DNA from: DAOUJI01 sp965224415
Lineage (GTDB): Bacteria > Chloroflexota > Dehalococcoidia > Lucifugimonadales > JAGWBF01
NCBI GenBank assembly: GCA_965224415.1
Contig: CBDCZB010000004.1
Location: 806,001-870,000, forward strand
DNA: 64,000 bases
Direction: 5' to 3'
The notes below the pieces were generated by a model, which saw only the letters and a list, made by a program, of their open reading frames with translations, was not told where the DNA came from and ran no database searches. The position numbers and the translations under genes were made by a program. Shown piece after piece: positions 15,796 to 24,054 of the stretch. Positions within the stretch are counted from its first letter, which is position 1, and each line of letters begins with the position of its first letter.

Positions 15796-16121
15796 GTCCA
15801 CGGCGGCAAGGCCCGGCCGAGCGACGCTAAACTGATTGTTTAATCTCGGCAAAATCTTCCATAGGCATAAGGGCATTGTTCAACAAGTCTCTGTGGATTC
15901 GTGATGACGTAATTCGGTTCGAGACCAACTGCGAACCATGTGGCCATCCGATTTTTGTCTCCAGGCCCGATATCGTATCCATGAGTGTGACTCTGGGCGC
16001 GTAAAATCGCTTCGCGTCCAGCGAAAATATCCCTGACCGTCGGGGATTCCCCACCTCTTGTTCATTCTGGTATACTGTGCCCGACTCGTTCCCCCAATCG
16101 AGGTTTAACAAGGAGAAAAGC
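15796..16121. other. Intergenic stretch with an extended -10 promoter
   Basis: No gene is seen in these 326 bases. Near the right end TGGTATACT (16068-16076) is an extended -10 element without a good -35 box. It is placed 45 bp before the start of the next flavin oxidoreductase and could drive it. Confidence 0.45.
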
Positions 16122-17315
16122 ATGGTTGATCAGCTACAACGGCCTGTTGACAAGGTTGAAGTCTACTTCTTCACCGAGCAGCCCAACGGATATGTTAGGG
16201 AAGAGGACCTGGAGAAGTTTCAGGGAACGCGGATGATGTTCCCCAACACCTACTTCGACCCGGAGAAGGCCCACGTCCTCTACAACCAGTACCACGAACA
16301 GTACGCCCTCGTGGATGAGGTGGGATTCGACGGCATCATGTCCAACGAGCACCACACCGCCTACTGGTGCATGAAGCCGGCGATAAACCTGGACGGCGCC
16401 GTCCTCACCAAGGTGACCAAGAACGTAAAGATTGCCCTGCTCGGCAACGTCATAGGCCTGAACGACCCTGTGAAGCTGGCGGAAGAGATCGCCATGTTGG
16501 ACTGCTACTCCGGCGGCCGCATCATTTCCGGCTTCGTCCGGGGCAGCGCCATCGAGACAATCCAGTCGGGCAACTCTCCCACCGAGAACCGCGGGCGGTT
16601 TGAAGAGGCCCACGACCTGATTCTCAAGTGCTGGACTCAGCCCGGCCCCTTCCGCTTTGAAGGCGAATACTACCACCGCCGGATGGTCAACCCCTGGGTG
16701 CTTCCCATGCAAAAGCCCCACCCGGACATCTGGTTCCCCGGCACCGGCAGCCCCTCCAGCGTCATCTGGGCCGCCGAGCACGGCTACCCCTACCTGAACC
16801 TACAGGTCATCAAGGGTCAGACCGAGTGGTTGAAGGAGATATACATCGACACGGCCAAGGAAGCTGGCTACGTTCCCGGCCCCGGGAACTTTGGCGGCAA
16901 CGTCATGGTCGTCTGCGCCGACACGGACGAAGAAGCCTACGAAATCGGAAAGACCTTCATGTGGAACGCTGACCACCGCTTCAAGGGTCCCCAGGAGCAC
17001 AACGACCCTCCAGGATACCGTTCTAGGGCCGACACAGCAGTGGTCCGGCAGATTCCAGCAGGGGTCGGCACCCGGTTTGGACAGCAGTACCGCACCTACG
17101 ACGACCTCCAGGAAGCCAACAGCATAGTGGTCGGAAACCCGGACACAGTGACTAAGAAGCTGACGGAGATTCTGGAAGGGCTGGCTCCGGGCTACCTGAT
17201 ATGCTACGGCAACGAAGGGGACATGCCCCACGACAAGGTGATGCGATCACTCCAGCTTATCGGGACCGAGGTCATACCCGCCCTCAAAGAAATCAAGTTA
17301 AAGCCCTACGAATAG
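16122..17315 (+). CDS. LLM-class flavin-dependent oxidoreductase, paralogue B
   Basis: This 397-residue paralogue of the 10015 gene has the same beginning (MVDQL.RP.D.VEV.FFTEQPNGYV), EVGFDGIMSNEHHTAYW and GGRIISGFVRGSAIE near residue 140, and ends LKPYE. AAGGAGAAAAGC precedes the ATG. It stands at the head of the fatty-acid/side-chain degradation cluster, so it may oxygenate or activate the compound that the MaoC, thiolase-like and acyl-CoA dehydrogenase genes then break down. That link is inferred from position only. A promoter directly after it suggests that the downstream genes can be expressed separately. Confidence 0.88.
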   Translation: MVDQLQRPVDKVEVYFFTEQPNGYVREEDLEKFQGTRMMFPNTYFDPEKAHVLYNQYHEQYALVDEVGFDGIMSNEHHTAYWCMKPAINLDGAVLTKVTKNVKIALLGNVIGLNDPVKLAEEIAMLDCYSGGRIISGFVRGSAIETIQSGNSPTENRGRFEEAHDLILKCWTQPGPFRFEGEYYHRRMVNPWVLPMQKPHPDIWFPGTGSPSSVIWAAEHGYPYLNLQVIKGQTEWLKEIYIDTAKEAGYVPGPGNFGGNVMVVCADTDEEAYEIGKTFMWNADHRFKGPQEHNDPPGYRSRADTAVVRQIPAGVGTRFGQQYRTYDDLQEANSIVVGNPDTVTKKLTEILEGLAPGYLICYGNEGDMPHDKVMRSLQLIGTEVIPALKEIKLKPYE

Positions 17316-17331
17316 CCCAGGGCAGCTTAGG

Positions 17332-17360
17332 TTGACGCTTGGAAGGGGCCGCTATATAAT
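17332..17360 (+). promoter_or_regulatory. Sigma-70-type promoter of the MaoC/thiolase cluster
   Basis: TTGACG (17332-17337) and a perfect TATAAT (17355-17360) are spaced 17 bp apart. The first gene starts about 50 bp downstream at 17413. It lies right after the stop of the flavin oxidoreductase. Confidence 0.75.
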
Positions 17361-17412
17361 GCCAATTCGCAGAGCGGCCCCTTACCTTTTTCAATCATTG
17401 CCAGGTTGTGCC

Positions 17413-17940
17413 ATGCCGAAAACCCCAGAGGGGTTCCTGGAAGAAGCCCAGGAACTCATAGGCGCCGAAACGGAACTCTCGCATTACCCCTACCCCGTGG
17501 AATACGACTCCATGCGGCGCTACTGCCACATGACCGAAGACCCCAACCCGCTCTTCATGGACCCGGAATACGCCCGCGCCGCAGGATACCGCGACGCCGT
17601 ATGCCCTCCGACCATGGTGGAGTATTTCGTCAAGGACAACCTGTGGCCCCCGTCCTCCAAGCCTGCGTCGGCCCTCCCCAGGGTGGTCACTCCGGGCGAA
17701 CGGAACATCAATCTCACCCGCGAGTTGGAGTTCTATAAGCCCATCGTGGCAGGAGACAGAATATCCTACAAGCGGCGCATCGCCGAAATTTACATCAAGC
17801 CCATCCGGTTGGACGCCAAGGCTTTCTGGACCAAGATAGAGACCCTCATATACAACCAGGACGGAGACCTCGTGGCAAAGATGACCAACCTGGGCCTCCG
17901 CCACCGGACGCCGGAGCAGATAGCCGAGGCGGGAGAATAG
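17413..17940 (+). CDS. MaoC-like dehydratase, FAS1_DH_region/N-terminal type
   Basis: This 175-residue hot-dog fold protein has the MaoC_dehydrat_N pattern: YDSMRRYCHMTEDPNPLFMDPEYA near residue 35, then PPTMVEYF and GERNINLTRELEFYKPIVAGD. Proteins of this type form heteromeric enoyl-CoA hydratases with a second MaoC protein. Examples are actinobacterial ChsH2 N-domain and ChsH1, which hydrate steroid side-chain enoyl-CoA. Here the partner is the next gene, two bases downstream. I used ATG 17413 because upstream candidate starts fall in or next to the promoter boxes. Confidence 0.82.
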   Translation: MPKTPEGFLEEAQELIGAETELSHYPYPVEYDSMRRYCHMTEDPNPLFMDPEYARAAGYRDAVCPPTMVEYFVKDNLWPPSSKPASALPRVVTPGERNINLTRELEFYKPIVAGDRISYKRRIAEIYIKPIRLDAKAFWTKIETLIYNQDGDLVAKMTNLGLRHRTPEQIAEAGE

Positions 17941-17942
17941 AC

Positions 17943-18377
17943 ATGACCAACGAACAAGTCTACTGGGACGACGTGAACGAGGGAGACGAAATCCCAGGCT
18001 ATGCCCTGGAGATCGACCCTAACCGCATCGTCAAGCAGGTCAGCGGCTCCCAGGACTTCTATGAGGTCCACTACGACGTGCCCTTTGCCCAAAACGGAGG
18101 TCACCCCGACGTGTTCGTCAACACCGGGTTCATGCAGGGCTGCTTCAACCGGCTGATTTGCACCTGGATCGGAGATCAGGGGATGCTGCGCAAGTTCCGG
18201 ATGGAAATGCGCAGGATGAACCGTCCGGGCGACGTCATGGCCCTAAAGGGAAAGGTGACCAGGAAATACGAAGAGAACGGTGAGCATTTTTTGGAATGCG
18301 AACTCTGGGCCGAGAACCAGCGGGAAGGAATCACCACTCCCACTTACGCGCTGGTGACCCTGCCCGTAAAATCCTAG
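17943..18377 (+). CDS. MaoC-like enoyl-CoA hydratase subunit
   Basis: This is a 144-residue single hot-dog domain. The hydratase dyad is visible as SQDFYEVHYD near residue 37 (Asp and His five apart), and NTGFMQGCFNRLICTWIGD forms the central helix. It is comparable to ChsH1, the catalytic partner of a DUF35-linked MaoC protein. It begins two bases after the previous stop and is followed by the thiolase-like gene, so the operon order is MaoC-N, MaoC, thiolase-like, DUF35. It is likely to hydrate an alpha,beta-unsaturated acyl-CoA before carbon-carbon cleavage. Confidence 0.8.
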   Translation: MTNEQVYWDDVNEGDEIPGYALEIDPNRIVKQVSGSQDFYEVHYDVPFAQNGGHPDVFVNTGFMQGCFNRLICTWIGDQGMLRKFRMEMRRMNRPGDVMALKGKVTRKYEENGEHFLECELWAENQREGITTPTYALVTLPVKS

Positions 18378-18411
18378 AAGCCATCGGTCTTATTTCAGGA
18401 GGTCAAGCTAT

Positions 18412-19587
18412 ATGGCGGAGAATACCATCAACGGCAAGGTCGCCATCGTCGGGATCGGCGAAAGTGACTACTACAAGAGGGGCCAAAGCCCCTACGGCGA
18501 GTTCCACCTGTGTCTTCAGGCCATCATGGCCGCCGCAGAGGACGCCGGAATCGATCCTCGTGAGATAGACGGCTTCGCCTCTTACGCGAACGACCGCAAC
18601 GACCCAATCCGCATATCCACCGCGCTGGGGTCGCCCAAGGTGGGCTTCAACACCATGTTCTGGGGCGGCGGCGGCGGCGGCGGTTCGGGAGCCGTAGGCA
18701 ACGCAGCGGCTGCCCTCGTCGCAGGGTACGCCAAGTACGTAGTGGCCTACAGAGGACTGGCCCAGGGTCAGTTCGGACGTTTCGGTCAGGCCCTTGCGGC
18801 CCGCCAGTCCAGGGTGATGGACCTCGCCGCCTACCAGGCGCCCTTCGGATGCATGTCCGCCGGGCAAACGCTGGCGGCGATGCAGGCCCAACGCCACATG
18901 CACGATTATGGAACAACCCAAGACCAGCTTGGTGCAATAGCGCTGGCATCCTACAAGCACGCACAGACGAACCCCCGCGCCGTCATGTACGGCAGGCCGT
19001 TGACGATGGAGGCGTACCACGCCTCCCGCTGGATCGCCCAACCTCTCCATCTGTTCGACTGCTGCCAGGAGACTGACGGCGCCGCCGCCGTGATTCTGAC
19101 AACGGCCGAGCGGGCCAAGGACGTGAAACAGACGCCAGCTTACCTCATGGCCGCCGCCCAGGGCAGCGGCTTTCGATACGGCGCCGGCGCTATGAACCGC
19201 AGCATGGTCCACTCCAACCACGACGCTCTCTCTGACGCCCTCTGGGGAATGGCCGGAGTCGAGCCAAAGGACGTGGACGTGGCCCAGTTCTACGAGAACT
19301 TCACGCCCTTGGTGCTAATGTCCATAGAGGACTACGGGTTCTGCGAAAAGGGCGAAGGCGGGCCTTTCGTCGAGGGAGGCCGCGTTGAATGGCCCGACGG
19401 AGAGCTCCCCATAAACACCAGCGGCGGTAATCTTGCCGAAGCCTACACCCATGGATTCGAAATCATCACTGAAGCGGTGAGACAGGTGCGCGGAACTTCC
19501 ACGGCCCAGGTGGAAGGCGCGGAGATATCCTTCGTAGCCAGCGGCCCGGGAGTCTCACCCCTCAGCTCTTTGATAGTGCGGAGGTAA
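18412..19587 (+). CDS. Thiolase-like (Ltp2/SCP-x type) protein, probable retro-aldolase
   Basis: The 391-residue thiolase superfamily protein begins GKVAIVGIGESDY and has the SCP-x/lipid-transfer features VAQFYENFTPLVLMSIEDYGF and NTSGGNLAEAYTHGF. At the place of the nucleophilic Cys it has a run of seven glycines then Ser (residues about 83-90), and the C-terminal CxG motif is absent. It therefore cannot act as a standard thiolase. Ltp2 proteins lacking the Cys are retro-aldolases that work with a DUF35 partner, and such a partner follows immediately. The expected reaction is release of a short acyl-CoA from a beta-hydroxyacyl-CoA. AGGAGG precedes the start. Confidence 0.82.
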   Translation: MAENTINGKVAIVGIGESDYYKRGQSPYGEFHLCLQAIMAAAEDAGIDPREIDGFASYANDRNDPIRISTALGSPKVGFNTMFWGGGGGGGSGAVGNAAAALVAGYAKYVVAYRGLAQGQFGRFGQALAARQSRVMDLAAYQAPFGCMSAGQTLAAMQAQRHMHDYGTTQDQLGAIALASYKHAQTNPRAVMYGRPLTMEAYHASRWIAQPLHLFDCCQETDGAAAVILTTAERAKDVKQTPAYLMAAAQGSGFRYGAGAMNRSMVHSNHDALSDALWGMAGVEPKDVDVAQFYENFTPLVLMSIEDYGFCEKGEGGPFVEGGRVEWPDGELPINTSGGNLAEAYTHGFEIITEAVRQVRGTSTAQVEGAEISFVASGPGVSPLSSLIVRR

Positions 19588-20031
19588 ATGATGGCCGACT
19601 ACTACCTTCCGGAAGGAATGCCTCTTCCCGGTTGGATTCCCGACAGCGCCGACGCCGGCTTCTGGGAAGCCTGCAGGCGCCACGAGCTAGTGGTCCAGCA
19701 ATGCTCGGACTGCAAGAACTTCCAACACACTCCGGAGATAATTTGCTATGCATGCCACTCCTTCAATTACGAATGGGTGAAAACCAGCGGCAAGGGAGTG
19801 GTGTACAGTTACATGAACAGCGAGTACCCGGTGCACCCCGCCCTCCGGGAGCGGGTGCCCTACAACGTGGCTCTGGTGGAAATCCCCGACGCGGGGAACG
19901 TCCGGATGGTTGGCAACATCGTGGACGCCGACTACGATGACATATACATCGGGATGCCCGTGGAGGTCTACTTCGAGGACCACACTGAGGAGGAAGTTAC
20001 CCTTCCCCTCTGGAAACGGGCCGACAAATAG
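19588..20031 (+). CDS. DUF35 OB-fold/zinc-ribbon partner protein
   Basis: This 147-residue protein has the rubredoxin-like zinc ribbon CSDC...CYAC (near residues 36-55) and the OB fold GKGVVYSYMNSEYPVHPALRERVPYNVALVEI. DUF35 proteins stabilise thiolase-fold enzymes and open their acyl-CoA site, as in the Ltp2-ChsH2 complex. The gene abuts the thiolase-like stop with no gap, which supports complex formation. The second codon is also Met, so the start may be one codon later. Confidence 0.88.
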   Translation: MMADYYLPEGMPLPGWIPDSADAGFWEACRRHELVVQQCSDCKNFQHTPEIICYACHSFNYEWVKTSGKGVVYSYMNSEYPVHPALRERVPYNVALVEIPDAGNVRMVGNIVDADYDDIYIGMPVEVYFEDHTEEEVTLPLWKRADK

Positions 20032-20060
20032 CCCGTTCAACGTGAAATCCAGCATAACAG

Positions 20061-20095
20061 CCCCCTCTCCCAAAGGGAGAGGGTTGTGGTGAGGG
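20061..20095. repeat. Dispersed palindromic repeat
   Basis: CCCTCTCCC-AAA-GGGAGAGGG is followed by TTGTGGTGAGGG, the same unit as at 6993-7025. It lies between the DUF35 and acyl-CoA dehydrogenase genes and could form a hairpin in the transcript. Confidence 0.65.
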
Positions 20096-20117
20096 TGGAA
20101 AAGAAGGAGGCTGCCGA

Positions 20118-21305
20118 ATGGAGTTGCAATTCACCAAGGAACAGAACGCTTTCCGCCAGGAAATCCTTGATTTCCTGAAGCAGGAGTTGCCCACCAACTG
20201 GGAACCCATGGAGCAGGGCGAACACCACCACAAGGACAAGTTCGACTTCAGCCGGAACATGGCCACCAAGCTGGCCAACAAGGGTTGGCTGACCATGCAC
20301 TGGCCGTTGGAGTACGGCGGCCAGGGACGCTCCCACGTTGAGCAGATGATTTACCGGGAAGAAATCGCCTACAACGGCGTGCCCGGCACCGACCTGGGAG
20401 CCGGAGCCGTGGCGTGGGTGGGACCCACCCTTATTCTCTACGGCACTGACGAACAGAAGGAGGAGCACCTGCCCCCCATCACTAGGGCCGAGAGGTACTG
20501 GTGCACCTTCTACAGCGAGCCTGAGACGGGTTCGGACTTGGCGGGCTTGCAAACCAGCGCCGTGGAGGACGGCGACGATTTCGTGGTCAACGGTTCCAAG
20601 ATATGGACCTCCGGAGCCCACATCGCCGACTGGGGCTGGCTGGCCGCCCGCACCGACCCTGACGCCCCCAAGCACCGGGGCATCAGCCTGATGCTGGTGG
20701 ACATGAAGAGTCCAGGCATCACCGTCCGCCCGGTCATAAAAATGACCGGAGACCATGAGTTCAACCAGGTCTACTTCGACAACGTCCGCATCCCCAAGAA
20801 GAACCTGGTGGGTGAGCTGAACCGGGGCTGGTACACCCTGGCCGTGGCGCTGGACTTCGAGCGGTCGGGGATTTCCTACTCCGCAGTGGGAAAGAGGAAC
20901 CTGGAGAACTTGGTGCAGTACACGCGGGAGACCACCCATAAGGGCGAACCGCTGGCCAAAGACCCCATCGTGCGCAACAAGCTGGTGGACACCGCCATCG
21001 AGATTCAGGTGTCCCGGTGGCTGTCCTACAGGGTGGGCTGGATGCAAGGCCAGGGCCTTGTCCCCAACTACGAGGCCTCCATGTCCAAGGTGTACGGCTC
21101 GGAGCTCCAGCAGCGCCTCGCCAACCGCGGCCTCGAGATACTGGGCCAGTACGGCCCCCTGTGGAAGGACTCAAAGTGGGCGCGGCTCAACGGAACCTTC
21201 TCCAGAGCCGCGTTGGACCAGTACTCCGCCACCATCGGCGCCGGCACGTCGGAAATCCAGCGCAACATCATCGCCCGCAGGGGTCTGGGCCTGCCCAGAG
21301 ACTAA
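20118..21305 (+). CDS. Acyl-CoA dehydrogenase 1 of 3
   Basis: This 395-residue FAD-dependent acyl-CoA dehydrogenase has the signatures WCTFYSEPETGSDLAGLQT near residue 130, VNGSKIWTSGAHIADW, and the C-terminal GTSEIQRNIIARRGLGLPR. The MCAD-type catalytic Glu position is GAG here. A Glu in ALDFERSG (near residue 250) matches the alternative catalytic position known from isovaleryl-CoA dehydrogenase. It would introduce an alpha,beta double bond in an acyl-CoA. GAAGGAGG precedes the start. It is one of three similar genes of identical length in tandem; in actinobacteria such neighbours can form heterotetramers (ChsE1/ChsE2). Confidence 0.9.
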   Translation: MELQFTKEQNAFRQEILDFLKQELPTNWEPMEQGEHHHKDKFDFSRNMATKLANKGWLTMHWPLEYGGQGRSHVEQMIYREEIAYNGVPGTDLGAGAVAWVGPTLILYGTDEQKEEHLPPITRAERYWCTFYSEPETGSDLAGLQTSAVEDGDDFVVNGSKIWTSGAHIADWGWLAARTDPDAPKHRGISLMLVDMKSPGITVRPVIKMTGDHEFNQVYFDNVRIPKKNLVGELNRGWYTLAVALDFERSGISYSAVGKRNLENLVQYTRETTHKGEPLAKDPIVRNKLVDTAIEIQVSRWLSYRVGWMQGQGLVPNYEASMSKVYGSELQQRLANRGLEILGQYGPLWKDSKWARLNGTFSRAALDQYSATIGAGTSEIQRNIIARRGLGLPRD

Positions 21306-21439
21306 CCTCCAGCCGTAATACTGGCATACAGAGAGGGAGCGGAATGTCCGCTCCCCTCTTCAATATTCCCCTCATTGACCGCCACGGCTTCGCTGAATAG
21401 ACTTAGCGCCATGCCCAGCGACGCCCAGGAGCGTGTCTC

Positions 21440-22627
21440 ATGCAAATGAAGTTCACGGATGAGCAGGAAGCCTTCCGCCAGGAAATACTTGACTTCTTCA
21501 ATGAGGTTTTGCCCAGCGCCTGGGAGCCTATGGAGCTGGGCGGCATGTACCACCCCGACCATCGCGAGTTCACCGCCCTCATGGCAAAGAAGCTGGCGGA
21601 AAATGGCTGGCTCACCATGCACTGGCCTGTGGAGTATGGCGGCCAGGGCAGATCCCACGTAGAGCAGGCCATATACAGCGACGAGGTCTCCTACATGGGC
21701 GTTCCAGGAACGGACCTGGGAGCGGGAGCCGTGGGTTGGATAGGCCCAACCCTCATACGCTACGGCACTGAAGAGCAGAAGAAGGAGCACCTGCCGCCCA
21801 TAACCAGGGCCGAACGGTACTGGTGCACCTTGTACAGCGAACCCGAGGCCGGCTCCGACCTGGCCAGCCTTCAGACCAGCGCCATCCAGGACGGGGACGA
21901 CTTCGTGGTGAACGGCTCCAAGATTTGGAACTCCGGCGCACACATCGCCGACTGGGGCTGGCTTGCGGCCCGGACCGACCCCGACGCGCCCAAGCACCGG
22001 GGCATCAGCCTAATGATGGTGGACATGAAGACTCCCGGCGTCACCGTCCGGCCCGTCATCAAGATGACAGGCGACCACGAGTTCAACCAGGTCTTCTTTG
22101 ACAACGTCCGTGTCCCCAAGAGCAACCTCGTGGGCGAGCTGGACCAGGGCTGGTACACCATGGCCGTGGCGCTGGACTTCGAACGGTCAGGCGTATACTT
22201 CCCCGCAGTGGCCAGAAGGAACCTGGAGACGCTGGTGCAATACGCCCAAGAAACCACCCACGGCGGCCAACCACTGTCCCAGAACAAGGTCGTGCGGAAC
22301 AAGCTGGCGGACGCGGCCATCGACGTGGAGGTCTCCCGCTGGCTCTCTTACAGGGTGGCCTGGATGCAGGGTGAAGGCATGGTCCCCAACTACGAAGCCT
22401 CGATGGCCAAGGTCTACGGTTCGGAGCTCCAGATTAGGCTGGCCAACACAGGCATGGAGATTCTGGGCCAGTACGGACAGCTGTGGAAGGGTTCCAAGTG
22501 GGCCAGACTCTCCGGTTCCTTCGCCCATACCTACCTAAACGCCTTTTCCTTCAACATAGCCGGAGGCACCGGAGAAATCCAGCGGAACATTATGGCCACC
22601 AGGGGCCTGGGGCTGCCCCGGCGTTAG
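21440..22627 (+). CDS. Acyl-CoA dehydrogenase 2 of 3
   Basis: This 395-residue paralogue has YWCTLYSEPEAGSDLASLQT, VNGSKIWNSGAHIADW, ALDFERSGVYF and the end GTGEIQRNIMATRGLGLPRR. The FAD-binding and acyl-CoA regions are intact. It is closer to copy 3 than to copy 1 in its C-terminal AGGTGEIQRNI segment. It may pair with one of the flanking copies as a mixed oligomer, or serve a different chain length. AGGAGCG lies upstream of the ATG. Confidence 0.9.
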   Translation: MQMKFTDEQEAFRQEILDFFNEVLPSAWEPMELGGMYHPDHREFTALMAKKLAENGWLTMHWPVEYGGQGRSHVEQAIYSDEVSYMGVPGTDLGAGAVGWIGPTLIRYGTEEQKKEHLPPITRAERYWCTLYSEPEAGSDLASLQTSAIQDGDDFVVNGSKIWNSGAHIADWGWLAARTDPDAPKHRGISLMMVDMKTPGVTVRPVIKMTGDHEFNQVFFDNVRVPKSNLVGELDQGWYTMAVALDFERSGVYFPAVARRNLETLVQYAQETTHGGQPLSQNKVVRNKLADAAIDVEVSRWLSYRVAWMQGEGMVPNYEASMAKVYGSELQIRLANTGMEILGQYGQLWKGSKWARLSGSFAHTYLNAFSFNIAGGTGEIQRNIMATRGLGLPRR

Positions 22628-22696
22628 CCCCTTCTCCCCCTCATCCTAACCTTCTCCCGCCTGTGGGGATGAGGCAAGCCCACTTTACACCCAACT

Positions 22697-22725
22697 CCGT
22701 CTTTCCGGCGCAGGCCTGAATCCAG
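22697..22725. repeat. Dispersed intergenic repeat, inverted copy
   Basis: CCGTCTTTCCGGCGCAGGCC then TGAATCCAG is the reverse complement, with minor changes, of the unit at 6956-6984. It sits in the roughly 200-bp gap between acyl-CoA dehydrogenases 2 and 3, which also holds a degenerate CCTCATCCTAACCTTCTCCC tract related to the 6993 motif. Confidence 0.65.
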
Positions 22726-22832
22726 TCCCGCCGCGGCGGAGAGAGGGCTCTTGTGGGGAAAGTTGACCGCCTGCGTTCCAGGCCATAGACTTGTCGCTAG
22801 CCTATTAGCCAAGTGTCCCGCCGGAGGAGCCT

Positions 22833-24020
22833 ATGCACATGGAGTTCACCCCGGAGCAAGAAGCCTTTCGCCAGGAGATAAAGGACTTCTTCAAAGAAAC
22901 GCTGCCTGCCGACTTCGAGCCTATGGATTCCGGGGCCATGTACCATGCCGACACCCGGGAGTTTGCCCACAACATGGCCAAGAAGCTGTCCGCAAAGGGA
23001 TGGCTCACTATGCACTGGCCCATCGAGTACGGAGGCCAGAGCAGGTCCTACATCGAACAGGCCATATACAGTGACGAGGTGGCCTATCACGGTTCTCCCG
23101 GCACCGATGTTGGCGGAGGGGCCGTGGCCTGGATTGGGCCGACCATCATACGATTCGGCACCGAGGAGCAAAAGAAGGAACACCTGCCCCCGATCACCAG
23201 AGCAGAGAAGTATTGGACCACGCTGTACAGCGAACCGGAGACCGGCTCCGACCTGGCCGGACTGATAACCTCGGCCACCGAAGATGGCGACGAATACGTA
23301 ATCAACGGGTCCAAGATATGGAACTCAGGCGCCCACATCGCCGACTGGGGCTGGATAGCCGTCAGGACCAACCCCGACGCTCCCAAGCACCGGGGTATAA
23401 GCCTGATGATGGTGGACATGACGACCCCCGGAATCACCGTCCGGCCCGTCATAAAGATGACCGGCGAACATGAGTTCAACCAAGTCTACTTTGACAACGT
23501 CCGGGTGCCCAAGAAGAACCTCATCGGAGAGCAGGACCGGGGCTGGTACACAATGGCGGTGGCTCTGGACTTCGAGCGGGCCGGAGTCCACTACTCTTCG
23601 AACGGCAGAAGGAACCTGGAGCGCCTGGTGGAGTACGCCAGGGAGACCAACTACAACGGCAAGCCTCTTTCGCAGAATAAAGTCGTCCGAAACAAGCTCG
23701 TGAACCTGGCCGTCGAGATACAGGCCTCCCGATGGATTGCCTACAGAGTCGCCTGGATGCAGGGCCAGGGCCAGGTGCCCAACTACGAGGCGTCGATGTC
23801 CAAGGTATTCGGCTCAGAGTTGCAGCAGAAGGTGGCCAACACAGGCATGGAAATCCTGGGCCAGTACGGGCAGCTATGGAAGAACTCCAAGTGGGTTAAG
23901 CTCCGGGGCAGCCTCTCCAGGGCGTATCTCAACCAATTCGGTGCGAACATCGCCGGCGGAACGGGCGAGATACAGCGGAACATCATAGCCACCAGGGGCT
24001 TGGGACTGCCCCGCCAGTAG
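22833..24020 (+). CDS. Acyl-CoA dehydrogenase 3 of 3
   Basis: This is the third 395-residue acyl-CoA dehydrogenase, with YWTTLYSEPETGSDLAGLIT, INGSKIWNSGAHIADW, ALDFERAGVHY and the end GTGEIQRNIIATRGLGLPRQ. GGAGGAGCCT precedes the ATG. Its conservation with copies 1 and 2 runs the whole length, so the set arose by tandem duplication. The gap before it holds repeated DNA, which may have mediated duplication. It is followed 34 bp later by a second thiolase-like gene. Confidence 0.9.
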   Translation: MHMEFTPEQEAFRQEIKDFFKETLPADFEPMDSGAMYHADTREFAHNMAKKLSAKGWLTMHWPIEYGGQSRSYIEQAIYSDEVAYHGSPGTDVGGGAVAWIGPTIIRFGTEEQKKEHLPPITRAEKYWTTLYSEPETGSDLAGLITSATEDGDEYVINGSKIWNSGAHIADWGWIAVRTNPDAPKHRGISLMMVDMTTPGITVRPVIKMTGEHEFNQVYFDNVRVPKKNLIGEQDRGWYTMAVALDFERAGVHYSSNGRRNLERLVEYARETNYNGKPLSQNKVVRNKLVNLAVEIQASRWIAYRVAWMQGQGQVPNYEASMSKVFGSELQQKVANTGMEILGQYGQLWKNSKWVKLRGSLSRAYLNQFGANIAGGTGEIQRNIIATRGLGLPRQ

Positions 24021-24054
24021 GGTCAACGCGGGATTAGATTTATAGGGGGCGGCA

